Below, piece by piece: positions 10,136 to 20,900 of a stretch of DNA of 64,000 bases. A model generated the notes under the pieces. That model searched no databases, was not told the DNA's origin, and was given only the letters and a program-made list of their open reading frames with translations. The DNA comes from Metopolophium dirhodum (taxonomy: Eukaryota > Arthropoda > Insecta > Hemiptera > Aphididae). The translations under genes and the position numbers were made by a program. The stretch is taken from positions 32,162,270 to 32,226,269 of the forward strand of contig NC_083560.1 in assembly GCF_019925205.1 (NCBI RefSeq). Direction: 5' to 3'. How positions within the stretch are numbered: the first letter of the stretch is position 1; the number at the start of each line of letters is the position of its first letter.

Positions 10136-10780
10136 GACGTCCGGTTGTTTTTCCGGTGTTGTTTACGGGAAAATATAAAATGTGGCAGTTGTCGGTGGAA
10201 CGGTTGTCGCGTTCCTTCGATCAGCTGTGTTGACCGTTTATCGGTGTTTATTTGCGTACGGAATGTAGGTCAGTGAGTTGTTATTGTTTTGTTATTGCGC
10301 TTGCCGGGCGATCACAGTAACCGGTTTTCGCAGAGTGTTGTCACGGATGCGCGTGTGTGCGTTATCCGGCCCACTACTGCGATTAAGGAAGACGGCAGCT
10401 GTCGCTTTGAGCGGCGGCGGCGGCAGTCCGATTATGTGGTATTTCTGTCCCAGGTAATCGCGTGTTGACGTTATCGGTGGTGGTGCTGGGCGGTGGTGGT
10501 GTGGCCCTCTCGCGCTCTTACGTTCCTACCTACCTACGTCGTGTGTGTATGGACTTTGGAGCGTCGCGCGCGGTGTAGACGGTGCGTCCGTAAGTCGGGC
10601 GGCGCGGCTGGTCGTTACGTCCTTATGTAATATATTACGTAACGCCGGTTTTTCCGTTTTCGCCAGCTAACCACGTTTTTGTCGGATCACGTCGGGGACT
10701 TTTTTCCAAGTCGCGAAACGGGGAGGGTATATGATGGTGGTAGTAAGGGGTAAGTTAATAAGTTTTCACTTACCGGTGAT

Positions 10781-10797
10781 TCCTGTACGGGGAGCCA
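10781..10797 (-). promoter_or_regulatory. Primer binding site, tRNA-Asp-like
   Basis: The plus strand reads TCCTGTACGGGGAGCCA, two bases from the LTR start, so the minus strand begins TGGCTCCCCG next to the 5' LTR. It therefore looks like a copy of a tRNA 3' end including CCA. From memory of insect tRNAs, CGGGGAG-CCA fits tRNA-Asp; the bases further in match less well. Confidence 0.6.
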
Positions 10798-10799
10798 GT

Positions 10800-11232
10800 T
10801 GATGCGGTCCTGTTAGGAGTCACGAGGATGAGGTGGTGCGGGGTCTACTGACCACGTGAACAAAAAAAAACAAAAAAATAAATAACGAAACAACGAGTGT
10901 TGTTTATTTTGTAGCGTAAATACGAAAGAGAACTAAAAAAAAAACAATAGGCAACGGAGAACAAAACTCTACGCAAACTCAGTAAAAAAAAAGAACAACG
11001 GTGATGGGTGGTGCCACGATCTCAGGCAACAGGTTGAACGTGTCGTATCGATCGTCGGAAAACTAGTGACATTACAATCCGGTTCACCCAACGGCCGGCC
11101 GACGGTTCACAGCGCGGGTGTCGCGCCACGGCGTCGTCCGTCGTCGATTGGCGGTTTGTTTGAGAAGCGTTGCGCGGCTTTCCGCGTAAAAGGCTATTTG
11201 AATTCAAACAGCTATTACGCGGGACCGCGTCA
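10800..11232 (-). repeat. 5' LTR of the Gypsy element (433 bp)
   Basis: Same length as the LTR at 3707-4139, with seven substitutions and no indels. Transcription of the element would start here and run toward lower coordinates. No clear TATA box was found on the minus strand. Confidence 0.93.
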
Positions 11233-11665
11233 GTACATTTAATTTAAAAAAAATATATAATTAGAAATTCATAATGATTTTATCAAATGTATAGTGAACC
11301 TGCTGGTATTATTAATGAATAATATTATTGTTTTCTAAGTATTGTAAAATAATATGTACCTACTATAGAAAAAAATTTTGTTAAATTAAAACTGTAAAAA
11401 TTACAATATGTAAAATAAATAGGTAAAAAACAAATGTATTAATATTAAAAGTATTGTCTTATTATAGACATTTTAATTAATTATTATTAGGTACTATACA
11501 TTAAATTCAAATAAAATAAATCTTATAAGTAATTCATAATGATTTTATAAAATGTATAATTTACCTGCAGGTATTATTTATGAATAATATTGTTTTCTAA
11601 GTATTGTAACATAATATGTACCTTAGCAAAACTTTTTGTTAAATTAAAACTGTAAAAAAAACATT
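11233..11665. repeat. Right part of the tandem repeat interrupted by the LTR element
   Basis: Two ~220-bp units: 11233-~11440 (the other half of the interrupted unit) and ~11440-11660. Shared blocks include AATTCATAATGATTTTAT, TGTTTTCTAAGTATTGTAA and TTTTTGTTAAATTAAAACTG. The second unit is uninterrupted at the position where the retrotransposon sits in the first. Confidence 0.75.
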
Positions 11666-11852
11666 CTATAAATGAATAAAACATGATAGATTCTTCAGGA
11701 AACTTAAAATCAAATAAATATATACATTTAAAACATGTCCAATGCTTTTTAACACTATTAAACTTGAAGCGAATTCCTTCTATGTATAGGAAGATGTCTT
11801 TTATTGAAAAATATCTTTTCCCACACAGAAGACTGAAGGCTGGATTAAAACT

Positions 11853-12046
11853 TCAGTTTTTAATGTGTTCAATGTAATCTTCAACGACTTGTTGTGTTTC
11901 ACCAATATAAAGCACAGATTCCTGAGAGTCTTTGATTGTAAATTTAACAGTAGTTTTTTTGCCTGTCACTGGGTCAACCCGAACAATTCTGTTGGTTGGC
12001 ACTAAATAAGCGTGTAGGGCCCAAATCAGAGCGGCATCTCGTCCAT
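11853..12046 (-). CDS. Possible terminal exon of an unrecognised gene
   Basis: On the minus strand an acceptor-like TTATATTTTTAG precedes 63 open codons ending at TGA (11853-11855). The reading, which has no ATG of its own, includes GRDAALIWALHAYLVPTN, RVDPVTGKKTTVKF and SVLYIGETQQVVEDYIEHI. Composition and regular polar/hydrophobic spacing look protein-like. I do not recognise the family. Upstream exons were not found, and foldback repeats follow at once, so it could be a fragment carried by or left between transposons. Confidence 0.35.
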
Positions 12047-12110
12047 CTAAAAATATAATAATTTCTTATAAGTAAAACTTAGTAAAAAAATGTTTTAAAA
12101 ATTAAGACGT

Positions 12111-12526
12111 GATACTCGCATGTGTTGTCTCTGTCTTATAAATGTACAACATAGAAAAAACTGTTTTGCTTGAGAAAACTTTTATCTTTCTGTGTTTGTA
12201 GTAGTGGCTCCAAAATTTCTGAACATATAGGGTAGAAAATTATCCATGCAACATCGTGCCTATATTTTAGATTACATAAATACAATAAAAGTTATTTGCT
12301 TCTAAACATTTGGTTTTTTTGTTTTTTTTTTCATTTGCTTGTAAAAAATGATTGGATAGTGCTATTAAAAAAAAGCATGCTGTTGCACAGATAAAGTTCT
12401 TCTTTACGTGTTGTGAAAATTTGGTAGTTCTACAACAAATATGGTGTGAGAAAAGTCGTCCCGCGCAAAACAGTTTTTGCTATGTTGTACATTTGTAAGA
12501 CGGAGACAACACATACGGGTGTGACA
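12111..12526. repeat. Foldback element 1
   Basis: Arms 12111-12170 and 12466-12526 are inverted copies with a few mismatches. Shared parts include ATGTGTTGTCT, TAAATGTACAACATAG and AAAAACTGTTTTGC. The ~295-bp interior shows no coding sequence. Probably a non-autonomous foldback transposon. Confidence 0.75.
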
Positions 12527-12565
12527 TTCTCTTAAGGGGGCTTCAGTTGATCAGTCGATGAACAA

Positions 12566-12898
12566 ATAGTGACTTTTATACCAAAAAGCCAGACAAAACT
12601 GGAGGAATTTAGTTTGACGTATTTAAATTTTGAAAACGGATTATGATCGATTAACAATTTTACTATAGGTCTGACCCGAGACAATTTTTAATATTCCAAT
12701 TATTGTTAGTGTCATGATGAATAATACAAATACAAAAATTTAATATTTTTGAATATCACTGCTAAAAAATAGTAATTCAAAATCGTCTCAACCGAAACCT
12801 AGTTAACTTGGTAATCAATGAAAATCGGTTTTAAAAATTGAAATCCGTCAAACAAAATTTCTTCAGTTTTGTCTAGCTTTTTGGTTTAAAAATCACTT
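12566..12898. repeat. Foldback element 2, 40 bp after the first
   Basis: Arms 12566-12640 and 12822-12898 are inverted copies of ~75 bp with several mismatches. Shared parts include CCAAAAAGC, AGACAAAACTG and GTTTGACG. The interior has no ORF. Its arms are unrelated to those of foldback 1. Confidence 0.75.
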
Positions 12899-13314
12899 AG
12901 ATTAAAAATAATAATAAAAAAAAAGATTAATAAGATTAATAATATATGTTAGATACTTACCTCGGTGTGTTTTAAACAATTTTGTCTTCTTGAGCAATTA
13001 ATTAAACAATTAATTAAGTAAACATAATATCATCAAACACGTTTTCAGTGCTTATGCAACGGTAAACACGAGATTAGTGACGGTCAATGGTCATTATGTG
13101 TGAAATGTAAATAAAAATTGATAACCACTATTTTGTTTATAATAAAAAATATTGTTGTTGACATAAACTCAATCGTTATTTTTTAAATACATCTGTACAA
13201 TGTACACAGTTATTCATTTTATCACCCAGATTATCATTTGTATAAATAAGTTCTAATTATCAATGAATAAGAAATTACAAATATCCACAAAAAGAATTTA
13301 TCAATATAAAGAAC

Positions 13315-14043
13315 CAGTGGCGGCGCAATCTTTTTCGACAGTGAGGCAAGAAAATGTTAGTTGCATCACACACGACCCACCTTTTTATTTTGCACAGAGC
13401 CGTGGGGGGCTACGCCCATCACACCCCCTATTATAATTCTATATCAAATTAGCCTTTCTAAAAAATCATGTTACGGGTACTACAATAAAAATAACTTTTA
13501 TAAATTATATAAATACTGCTTTCCATTACGTTCTATAGGTTTAAAAACGTTTGAAATGGAACTTGAAGCACTTCTTTTAATAGACTTTTTTTTTACAAGA
13601 TTCCTTGTGTCGAATACAGTTGGTATTGTTCAATAAATCACAATTTTTTCCTCAACTGGGACACAGAGAATTCATGTTTCAATAGTTAGTGATTAAACGG
13701 ATGTGTTAACAAATTAACGTAATACGTAAATAAAATAATAATTATAAAAATGAATCCAAGTTTCTGCTTGAGAGTTGAGACTGCAATAATAACGTTAATA
13801 ACAGCAAAACACTGTATTACTGACAGAATGTGAAAACAAGTTACTAACACACAGTTGCGATTCATATTTATTAATACTAATCAGTTATTGGTCGTTTCTG
13901 GTTAATAGTGGAAAATACGTCTGAATGTCACTCAATATTTTTCAGAACTGACTACCCACTATAGGTACCTACTCGGTACCCACCCACCACCCATTTTAGC
14001 TGTGAGACATTTGTCTCACAAAAACCCTCTCGCGCCGCCACTG
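13315..14043. mobile_element. Non-autonomous hAT-type transposon
   Basis: A 729-bp element with perfect 12-bp terminal inverted repeats CAGTGGCGGCGC and an exact 8-bp target duplication TAAAGAAC (13307-13314 and 14044-14051). Both are hAT hallmarks. Just inside the right end is the palindrome TGTGAGACATTTGTCTCACA. The 91-codon frame at 13361-13636 has no transposase motif, so it was not called. Confidence 0.9.
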
Positions 14044-14051
14044 TAAAGAAC

Positions 14052-14609
14052 TATAGTTTATTATTTTTATTAACCTAATCATCATATTAATGAAAATTGA
14101 TGTTTAATACAACAATAAGTAAATAGTCGTCTTTATAGGTTTAAAAACACTGTTATTACATTATAACAAAAAAAATTGTGGTTATTATAACAAATCTTTA
14201 CGTTGGTGTAACAATTTAACTTGCTATAAGATTAAAAATAACTATTTTTTGTTCTAACAAAACAAATTATTATATAAAAAAAAAATTCGCAAGGGATTTA
14301 TAAAGACCAGTTATTGAGTTAATTAACACAAGCTTATAATATTGACTAATAATATTATAAGTCGATGAACAATATTTTATTGAATTATAAAAAAAGTACG
14401 TTGTGTCAAAGATTATGGTCAATAACGACAAGTTCATTCATATTACGGACGACTTTTTTTTCAGAACGGATAACATATTAAGCCGACTGATAACTTTAGC
14501 CGTCGCCGCGTTATCACCGCTCCTTATCACTTTTGACGATTTTTTTCAAAATTTTCAAAATTTCTTCAGATTTTTCGTCTTTACTCCGTCTGAGGACTTT
14601 CCGCGTCCC
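14052..14609. other. AT-rich spacer, no gene seen
   Basis: AT-rich sequence that becomes GC-richer from ~14440. A weak inverted pair (GTCTTTATAGG at 14130, TTTATAAAGACCAG at 14298-14311) hints at a short decayed element, but no target duplication could be read. Confidence 0.4.
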
Positions 14610-14969
14610 CGCTCAGACCTTATTCGCGTTTCCCGCTAAATTTACAGGCCGCGCGTGGCCGTACTTTTTTCCCGGCGGGCCCACCGCGGCGGAGATGACG
14701 TGCAAACCAGCTAGGGTTTTTTTGCCGTTTTTTTCGAAAATTCTAGTTTTAGCACGTCTGCCCTCACCGCTAAATTTGTAGGCCGCGCGCGACTGCACTT
14801 CCTCCGGGGCGGAGAAGTCGATCGCGGAGAGAGCGTCGTCGTCACAATTTTAACGATTTTTCGAAAATTTTCGCCGCGGATCGCTTGAAACCCCCCGACT
14901 GGGACGAAGACGTATTCGCGTTCCCCGCTAAATTTATAGGCCACGCGCGGTCGTACTTTCTCCGGGACG
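14610..14969. repeat. GC-rich tandem repeat, ~145-bp units
   Basis: Three copies of CCGCTAAATTTATAGGCCGC (with variants) start near 14634, 14766 and 14919. Each is followed by GCGnnnGTACTTT and CTCCGGG. The block is far more GC-rich than its surroundings. The third unit is cut by the MULE inserted at 14970, and similar sequence resumes at 17372. Confidence 0.7.
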
Positions 14970-15105
14970 GTTCCACGACAAAATATCCCGGTAAAAATAT
15001 CCCGGTCAAAATATCCCCGACAAAATATCCCTAAACCAAAATATCCCCGACAAAATATTCCATGACAAAATATCCCGCGTAAAAATATCCCCGACAAAAT
15101 ATAAT
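14970..15105. repeat. Left TIR of the MULE, built of short words
   Basis: Eight to nine variants of ACAAAATATCCCCG and AAAAATATCCCGG in tandem. It is the reverse complement of 17245-17371 in the same word order, except that the left end carries one additional word. Confidence 0.88.
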
Positions 15106-15290
15106 ATAATAGCTGTTGCGATTAGAAGTAATAATCGCACTTTATCTAATCTAGTAATAGGTATTCGTTATTTTGATAATGGTATTATAGTGTCATTTTA
15201 TATCATTACCTACGTCCTACAGTGCGTGTCGTGAGCATTTAACAGTCTTAAATCAAATTTTTTAAGTAACAATTTTTATTTAATTATAAA

Positions 15291-17009
15291 ATGCTAGAAT
15301 TTGTTAAAAGCCAAAAAGGCAATAATTTACTAATATTTGAAGGATATTTATTCAGTAGACACCGGAAGAGTGAAGAAAAAATAATTTGGCGTTGCACTGA
15401 GTATAAAAGAAAAAAATGTTTGACAAGATGTTACACAACCACAGACGACGAATCAGGTTTGTTGATTTATGATTAAATTTTAGGACGTGGATATAATAAT
15501 ATATATTATAATAAATATATAATAATAAAATATAAGAACTGTCGATACCATTGATCTTATAATATTATATGTGTAATCAACAAAAACCCTTCTTAAACCA
15601 TGTGTAAAAATATATTACGGTTTTATCAGATTTTTAAGTAATATACAATTGATGACAATTGTAAAACGAATACTGCTCTTACGATTAATCTCAATAGGCC
15701 TGGATATAATAATATTTGTCATATATTGTCAAAATTTTTTCGTAGGGGAATTTCTTGGTAAGAGAGGAGATCATGAACACGCTCCAGATGCAGCCGGATT
15801 AGAATCAAAGAAGGTAATAGAACGAATAAAAAAAGCTAGTGATTCTAATCAGACAACAAGAAATATTATAAGCGAGGCATTTTCTCAGTCATCTATGCCA
15901 ATTGCAGCTAGGTTACCTTCAATTGTTGCGCTTAGTCGAACAATTCAACGTTCTCGAAATCGAAATAATGTACCTCCACCCAACCCTGTAACTGTTGATT
16001 CTTTAGTAATACCTAGCGAATACACATTAACTCTAAGTAATTTACCTTTTTTGCTATATGACAGTAAAAATAATGAAAATTGGGATAATAATAACAGAAT
16101 ATTGATATTCACAACAAATGAAAATTTAAATATACTGAATGACTCCGAAATATGGTTCGCAGATGGAACGTTTAAATCTGTACCCAATATATTTAACCAA
16201 CTGTATACTATTCACGGTAATATTGACTGCACTGTATATCCACTTATATATATATATTAATGTGTAGTAAAAACGAAAATAGTTATTCCGAAGTACTAAA
16301 TCAAATTAATATACTCAAACCAAATTTACAACCAAAGGCTATTGTGATAGATTTCGAACAAGCATTTATAAAATCATTTAAAGAATTATACACTAATGTT
16401 AAAATACATGGATGTTTTTTTCATTTTACCCAGTGCTTATGGCGAAAATTGCAATCGTGTGGATTAAAGAATAGGTATTCTACAGACGCAATATTTTCCC
16501 ACGAAATAAAAAAATTATCGGCTCTCGCTTTTGTACCCGTTGATAATGTTATTTTTGCATTTGAAGAACTAATTAACTGCGACTACTACGTAGATAATGA
16601 AGAAGAATTACGAACAGTTGTTGATTATTTTGAAGACACGTGGATTGGGAGACCAACACGTGGTGGTAGGCGAAGAACGCCTACTTTTCCAATTAAAATA
16701 TGGAATATGTTTGATGCTGTAATGGAAGGCTCTCCCAGGACAAATAACTCAGTAGAAGGATGGCACAGAGCGTTTAATTCTGCACTGGCAGCTAACCATG
16801 TAACAGTGTGGAAGTTCATAAATATGTTAAAGCGAGAACAAGGTCTGCAGGAGGCCAAAATGGAGCAGCAAACAGCTGGTGCACCTCAACAAAAAAAAAG
16901 GCGAAAATATAAAAATTTGGACGAGCGGTTAATTGCTGTTGTAAAAGGATATGAGGAAACTAATAACAATAAATATTTAAAATCAATAGCACATAACTTA
17001 GTATTATAA
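15291..17009 (+). pseudogene. MULE transposase with N-terminal FLYWCH domain, one frameshift
   Basis: Exon 1 (15291-15456) carries most of a FLYWCH zinc finger (FEGYLFSRHRK, IIWRCTEYKRKKC). A probable GT-AG intron, 15457-15745 (CAG/GTTTGT ... TTTTTCGTAG), joins in frame to exon 2 (from 15746), which supplies the missing GDHEHAPD histidines. The MULE core follows: D in WFADGTFKSVP, D in VIDFEQAF, the C-x2-H motif GCFFHF, then RTNNSVEGWH, typical of MULE transposases. At ~16240-16260 a TA microsatellite breaks the frame and creates a TAA. A two-base length change there would explain it. Otherwise the reading is open, so the copy was probably active recently. Confidence 0.88.
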
Positions 17010-17244
17010 TAACTAAAAGTATAATAATTTTTGACGGAAAACATACCATTTTAATATATTTTTAAAAATGTTTTAATTAATTTTTTGTATTATATAAATG
17101 TATTAATATCTACATGTAACTTATATTATAATAATAAGTGTAATCATTTTTGACGGAAAACATACCATTTTAATATATTTTTAAAAATATCTTAATTTAT
17201 TTTTTGTATTCAGTAAATGTTATTTTAATTAATAAGTAATAATA

Positions 17245-17371
17245 ACGCGGGATATTTTGTCAAGGATATTTTTACGCGGGATATTTTGTCATGGAATATT
17301 TTGTCGGGGATATTTTGGTTTAGGGATATTTTGTCGGGGTTATTTTGACCGGGATATTTTGACGTGTCACC
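17245..17371. repeat. Right TIR of the MULE
   Basis: Words of the type GGGATATTTTGTC in tandem, with the landmarks CATGGAATATTTTGTC and TATTTTGGTTTAGGG that also occur, inverted, in the left TIR. It ends at the direct repeat CTCCGGGACG. Confidence 0.88.
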
Positions 17372-17600
17372 CTCCGGGACGAACGCCGAGAGCCGAGTGC
17401 CGATATCGCCGCCGTCGAGTAGGTATTACTATATACAGGCATAAATACGTGCGTCGTAGGGATCGATTTTTTTCGAAAATCTCGCCGTTTCGACGTCCGA
17501 GGGTGGCGGAGCCGGTTGTCCGCTGCCCAAAACGGTGAGGTCACCCGCTTAAAAGCCCTTACCGGACGTCAAAATCGCGTTTGTAATTCGCCGAGACGGT
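17372..17600. repeat. Continuation of the GC-rich repeat after the MULE
   Basis: GC-rich host sequence continuing the unit interrupted at 14969. The run CTCCGGGACGAACGCCGAGA resembles CTCCGGGGCGGAGAAGTCG of the unit at 14800. No gene; the open frames here are by-products of high GC. Confidence 0.55.
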
Positions 17601-17639
17601 GAAACAGCTTAAGAGTCATAGATTTGACACTAGTTCCCA

Positions 17640-17770
17640 ACTCAGTAGGTAGGTAGTTAGGTAGGTAGGTGACCCGGGGTCGTGATTTCGATGCCGGCCT
17701 TCGGGATCGAAGATAATTTGCGGCGGCCGTGTGAATTCGGAATTCTTTTTTTCGTTTTTTTTTTTATATT
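17640..17770 (+). mobile_element. SINE-like copy A
   Basis: AGTAGGTAGGTAGTTAGGTA, then GACCCGGGGTCGTGATTTCGATGCC and GGCCGTGTGAATTCGGAATTC leading to a T-rich tail. The GATTTCGATGCC part resembles a pol III B box. Layout and 3' end resemble the copy at 21215-21360. Weak evidence. Confidence 0.3.
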
Positions 17771-18711
17771 TTACAGACTTTTGCCTACTCGGTCTCGGTG
17801 ACGCCGTGAGCTACTCATATCGGTATTTATATATTTGATACATGATATAGCCACCGAAGGTACTGTAGGTACATGCATATTATAATAAATAAATGTCTAA
17901 ATATTAAGAGTTGATACGGTCGTTAGGTGGTTGGGTTAGTTAAATTATATAATAATAGCTGTCAATTATTTGTTATTTACCTTTTAATTATCTATTTATT
18001 AATTTGATTTTATGCTCAAGATTAAATATACAACACCTATACTATGTAATAGGTACATAATATATTATGGTATTATGATATCAAAAATAATTTACTTCAC
18101 TCTCTCAGGCCTATTGAAAATACATACAAAATTTCATTAAAATCGGTCAAGCCGTTTTGGAGGTGTTTGGCGACATACATTTTTAATATTATGAAATGAT
18201 AGATTTTTATATATTAGAAGAGATATAATATTGTAATAAATTAGTTACAACTAATTACCATCTTTAGTGTGTATATGGTGTTTTAGAATTATATAATTAT
18301 AATATGTAGATGGGAGTTATTTATTTTTAGTATAATATAATGTACCAACAACCTACTTATAATAATAGTAGTAAATAACTTCTACAGAAATAATTATACT
18401 ATGTAAAATGTATATAATATGTAGAATGCGTCAATAGGGAAGTTAGTAAGTGAAGGTGGTTTGATGTAGTGACATGTGCAAACCAGAAGTGAATAATATA
18501 AAATATTGTAAAATTGTAACTATATTATACAACTCATAATTATGAGTGTACCTAGGTATGTAAAATAATAAGATGATTTACGCATAATTTTATGAAATCA
18601 TCTTGAATTGTTTACTATGTACCTACCTAATATAAGACAATATAATATATATATTAAAGATCGTCAAGATTCATAATACTAATTACTATGATATAATATG
18701 TATGTTACTTG
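17771..18711. other. AT-rich spacer with a dispersed-repeat end
   Basis: No gene seen. At 18108-18235 AAATTTCATTAAAATCGGTC, then AAGCCGTTTTGGAG and TTTATATATTAGAAGAGAT, resembles the widespread insect repeat ends also found at 33740-33822; probably a LINE/SINE 3' end. The remainder is AT-rich and simple. Confidence 0.45.
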
Positions 18712-19447
18712 CAAGCCCGGATTAAGGATCGATTGGGCCCCGGGACACCATACACTTAGTGGGGCCCCCTTCAACTTTAACTTGAAAATAATTGTATCAT
18801 TACATATTAACGACTTTATATTATTGTATAATTTTTACTATATAAAAAAAATACAGGGTGTATCTTATGTCACTGTACAAGGATGTTTTTTTTAACAATT
18901 ATGGATCGATGATATGGCATTTGATTAAAACAAAAAAGACGTGTTTCTTTATTTTTAACAGCCAATTTTTTTAAAACAATTTTAAATACGCAGTTGTACC
19001 TACCAATATAAAATCGACTTTTATTTTTCAAATGGTAACCAATATATTTTTTGATGGATTCTGGTAAAGTTTTTTTTCTGAACATTTTGACAGTCAAATG
19101 ATCAATATTTTGGTTCGCTAGGTTATTAACTATGGTCCTTTAAAGTTTAGTATAATATGCATTAATACTTTTAACCAAAATACCTAATTTACAAGAGCTA
19201 AATAATTTTATCTTATATCTACTTTTTATATACTTAAATAGTTAAATCGGTAATGTAAAATGCTCAAAAAAAAAAAAAAACAAATAATATTGTTGGCAAA
19301 CAGTTCATTATTTATATTATTTTTTCGTGATATAAAATTGGGAACTATATTGGACGCGTGAAAAAAATATATTTTGGAGATAAAGATGGGCCCCTCAAAA
19401 CTTATGGGCCCCGAGACCGTGCTCCCCCTCCCCTTAAACCGGGCTTG
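18712..19447. mobile_element. Non-autonomous hAT-type transposon
   Basis: A 736-bp element with 16-bp TIRs CAAGCCCGGATTAAGG and (inverted) CAAGCCCGGTTTAAGG, flanked by GTTACTTG (18704-18711) and GTAACTTG (19448-19455), an 8-bp target duplication with one change. GGGCCCC blocks lie just inside both ends. No transposase reading inside. At 18852 ACAGGGTGTATCTTATGTCA may mark a smaller nested element. Confidence 0.85.
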
Positions 19448-19504
19448 GTAACTTGATATAAGTTTAAAACAAAAATTGTCCATGAAGTTGTTGATGTACC
19501 TACG

Positions 19505-20333
19505 AAACTAGCGAGGCCGCAATCCACCGCAGGTGGATTACATACCTGGCAATATAGGCTACGCATATTTTCCGCGATCCGACGCAGTCGGATTGCCTAC
19601 CTATGTGATTTGATGATTGATAGCTAGACAATCGAATACACCTATGGTATCTACACTTTTTAACAAACAAAAGCACCATACGAACGATGGCAGTATCCTG
19701 GTATCCAATACGTCGTTTGGCTTTCGCAGTCGATTATAACCTTATACCGGTGATGAATGTTAGCCAGACACTTAGCAACAATAGTGACGGATTGCTAGAC
19801 GCTAAAACTTTTTTACGTACTTGCCAAATCGCAGGCCTTATCCAATCCACACCACTTATCCTTAGCACAAATCTTCATGAAACTTTCAACTTTTAACCGA
19901 TAGAAACTATCTATGTGGATTGCATACCTGGTGATATTATACGCTTCACATATTGTTCGCGATCCGACGGAGTCGGATTGTCTACCTATGTGATTTGATG
20001 ACTGATAGCTAGAAAATCTAATACACCTATCAACTCTACACTTTTTAACAATTTTAACAATCGAAAGCAGTGGACAAACGCCTAGAGATCCTGAAGATCG
20101 TATCCATTTACAACGTTCGTGACGGTTTGCTAGACGATCAAATTTTTAAACATTCCCGCCAAAGCGCCAAGCCTTATCTGCAATCCATATCACTAATCCT
20201 CATCATCCTTATCACAAATCCTAAACTTTCGTCTTACAACCTTTGCGACTTTTATAATTCCAACGACATTATCTCCAAAATCGGTACCCACTCTCAGCGA
20301 GTCCAACAAGCCCCGAGTTTCACTTAAAGCTAG
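19505..20333. mobile_element. Helitron-like copy made of two diverged ~400-bp repeats
   Basis: Two halves (19521-19900 and 19915-20330) share ATACCTGGnnATAT, the hairpin CGATCCGACGnAGTCGGATT, CTACCTATGTGATTTGATGA, TGATAGCTAGA, and later GACGGnTTGCTAGACG. The right end AAAGCTAG followed by T is typical of a Helitron terminus. Short hairpins with GCA or GGA loops occur at 19521-19539, 19577-19593 and 19962-19978. No ORF with a known motif. Confidence 0.5.
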
Positions 20334-20900
20334 TCCTATACTATAAAATGAAGAACAGCTGATTTCGAGAACAGCTGTCTATAGTGGAACAGTGGAACGG
20401 AAAACGCCGGCTATAGTGAAACCATGGCGCTAAAAATTAAACACCACTCCGTTTCTACAGTTCACCCGACCCGTTCCCGTCGATTCCTTAGCGCATCCAA
20501 TCGCGTACCTTCGCCGCGGCGGCGGTCGGTTGGTTTTCAAATGTTTCAAAAATAAAACCTTTTTCGAAAAATTGTACGCTTTTTACGCCGTTTTTCGCAT
20601 TTTTGACATTTTCGCATAATTTGTTATTGTTTTAAAAGCCGCCGATGTGTCGGTCCATAGCCATCGCAATCGACGCCAGCGTCGGTCGTTATTATTGCTT
20701 TTTTCATTTTCCTCGATTCGTTTCGTTTTTTAAATTGCCGTTTGCGCTCTATTTGTTAAGTTTATTTCTTTTGAAACCCGTGAATATGCGGTTTGTACAC
20801 TTTAAAATTCGCGTTCACGAAATGTCAGTCAGTCTTCGTTCCAACTCACAAGTGCACAATTTTGTTGTTTTGTTTTTGATTCAATAAATATTGCATTATA
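20334..20900. other. GC-rich patch of unknown nature
   Basis: From 20340 a repeat-like start (CCTATACTATAAAATGAAGA, AACAGCTG twice) leads into CpG-rich sequence at 20400-20720 with CCGCGGCGGCGGTCGG and a CCAAT box (20489). It could be a TE or an unmarked promoter region. The 80-codon frame at 20645-20887 has no recognisable motif and is not called a gene. Confidence 0.35.

Larger units (their letters stand above)
3707..11232 (-). mobile_element. Ty3/Gypsy-type LTR retrotransposon, complete but frame-broken
   Basis: A 7,526-bp element on the minus strand: 5' LTR 10800-11232, primer binding site, gag (8722-10135), protease-RT-RNaseH (6280-8709), integrase (5264-6245), an extra ORF (4195-5157), polypurine tract, and 3' LTR 3707-4139. 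The flanks are ATAC on the left and GTAC on the right, a 4-bp target duplication with one change. Domain order PR-RT-RH-IN places it in Ty3/Gypsy. The LTRs differ at 7 of 433 positions, so the insertion is recent. Yet gag and the integrase region each carry frameshifts, several in homopolymer runs. This copy is probably non-autonomous, unless the indels are assembly errors. Confidence 0.93.
14970..17371 (+). mobile_element. Mutator-like (MULE) DNA transposon
   Basis: A 2,402-bp element flanked by a 10-bp direct repeat CTCCGGGACG (14960-14969 and 17372-17381), in the 9-11 bp range known for MULE target duplications. The inverted ends of ~120-135 bp are made of tandem words such as GGGATATTTTGTC. 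It encodes a MULE transposase with FLYWCH zinc finger (15291-17009), broken by one frameshift. The insertion lies within a GC-rich tandem repeat that continues on both sides. Confidence 0.9.

Noticed and set aside
14403..15097. Open frames in the GC-rich repeats and MULE left TIR, including a Gly/Phe-rich minus frame
   Set aside because: Translations of tandem repeats and TIR words; low-complexity output reflects the DNA repeat.
17257..17544. Gly/Phe/Cys-rich frame in the right TIR
   Set aside because: Same artefact as in the left TIR.
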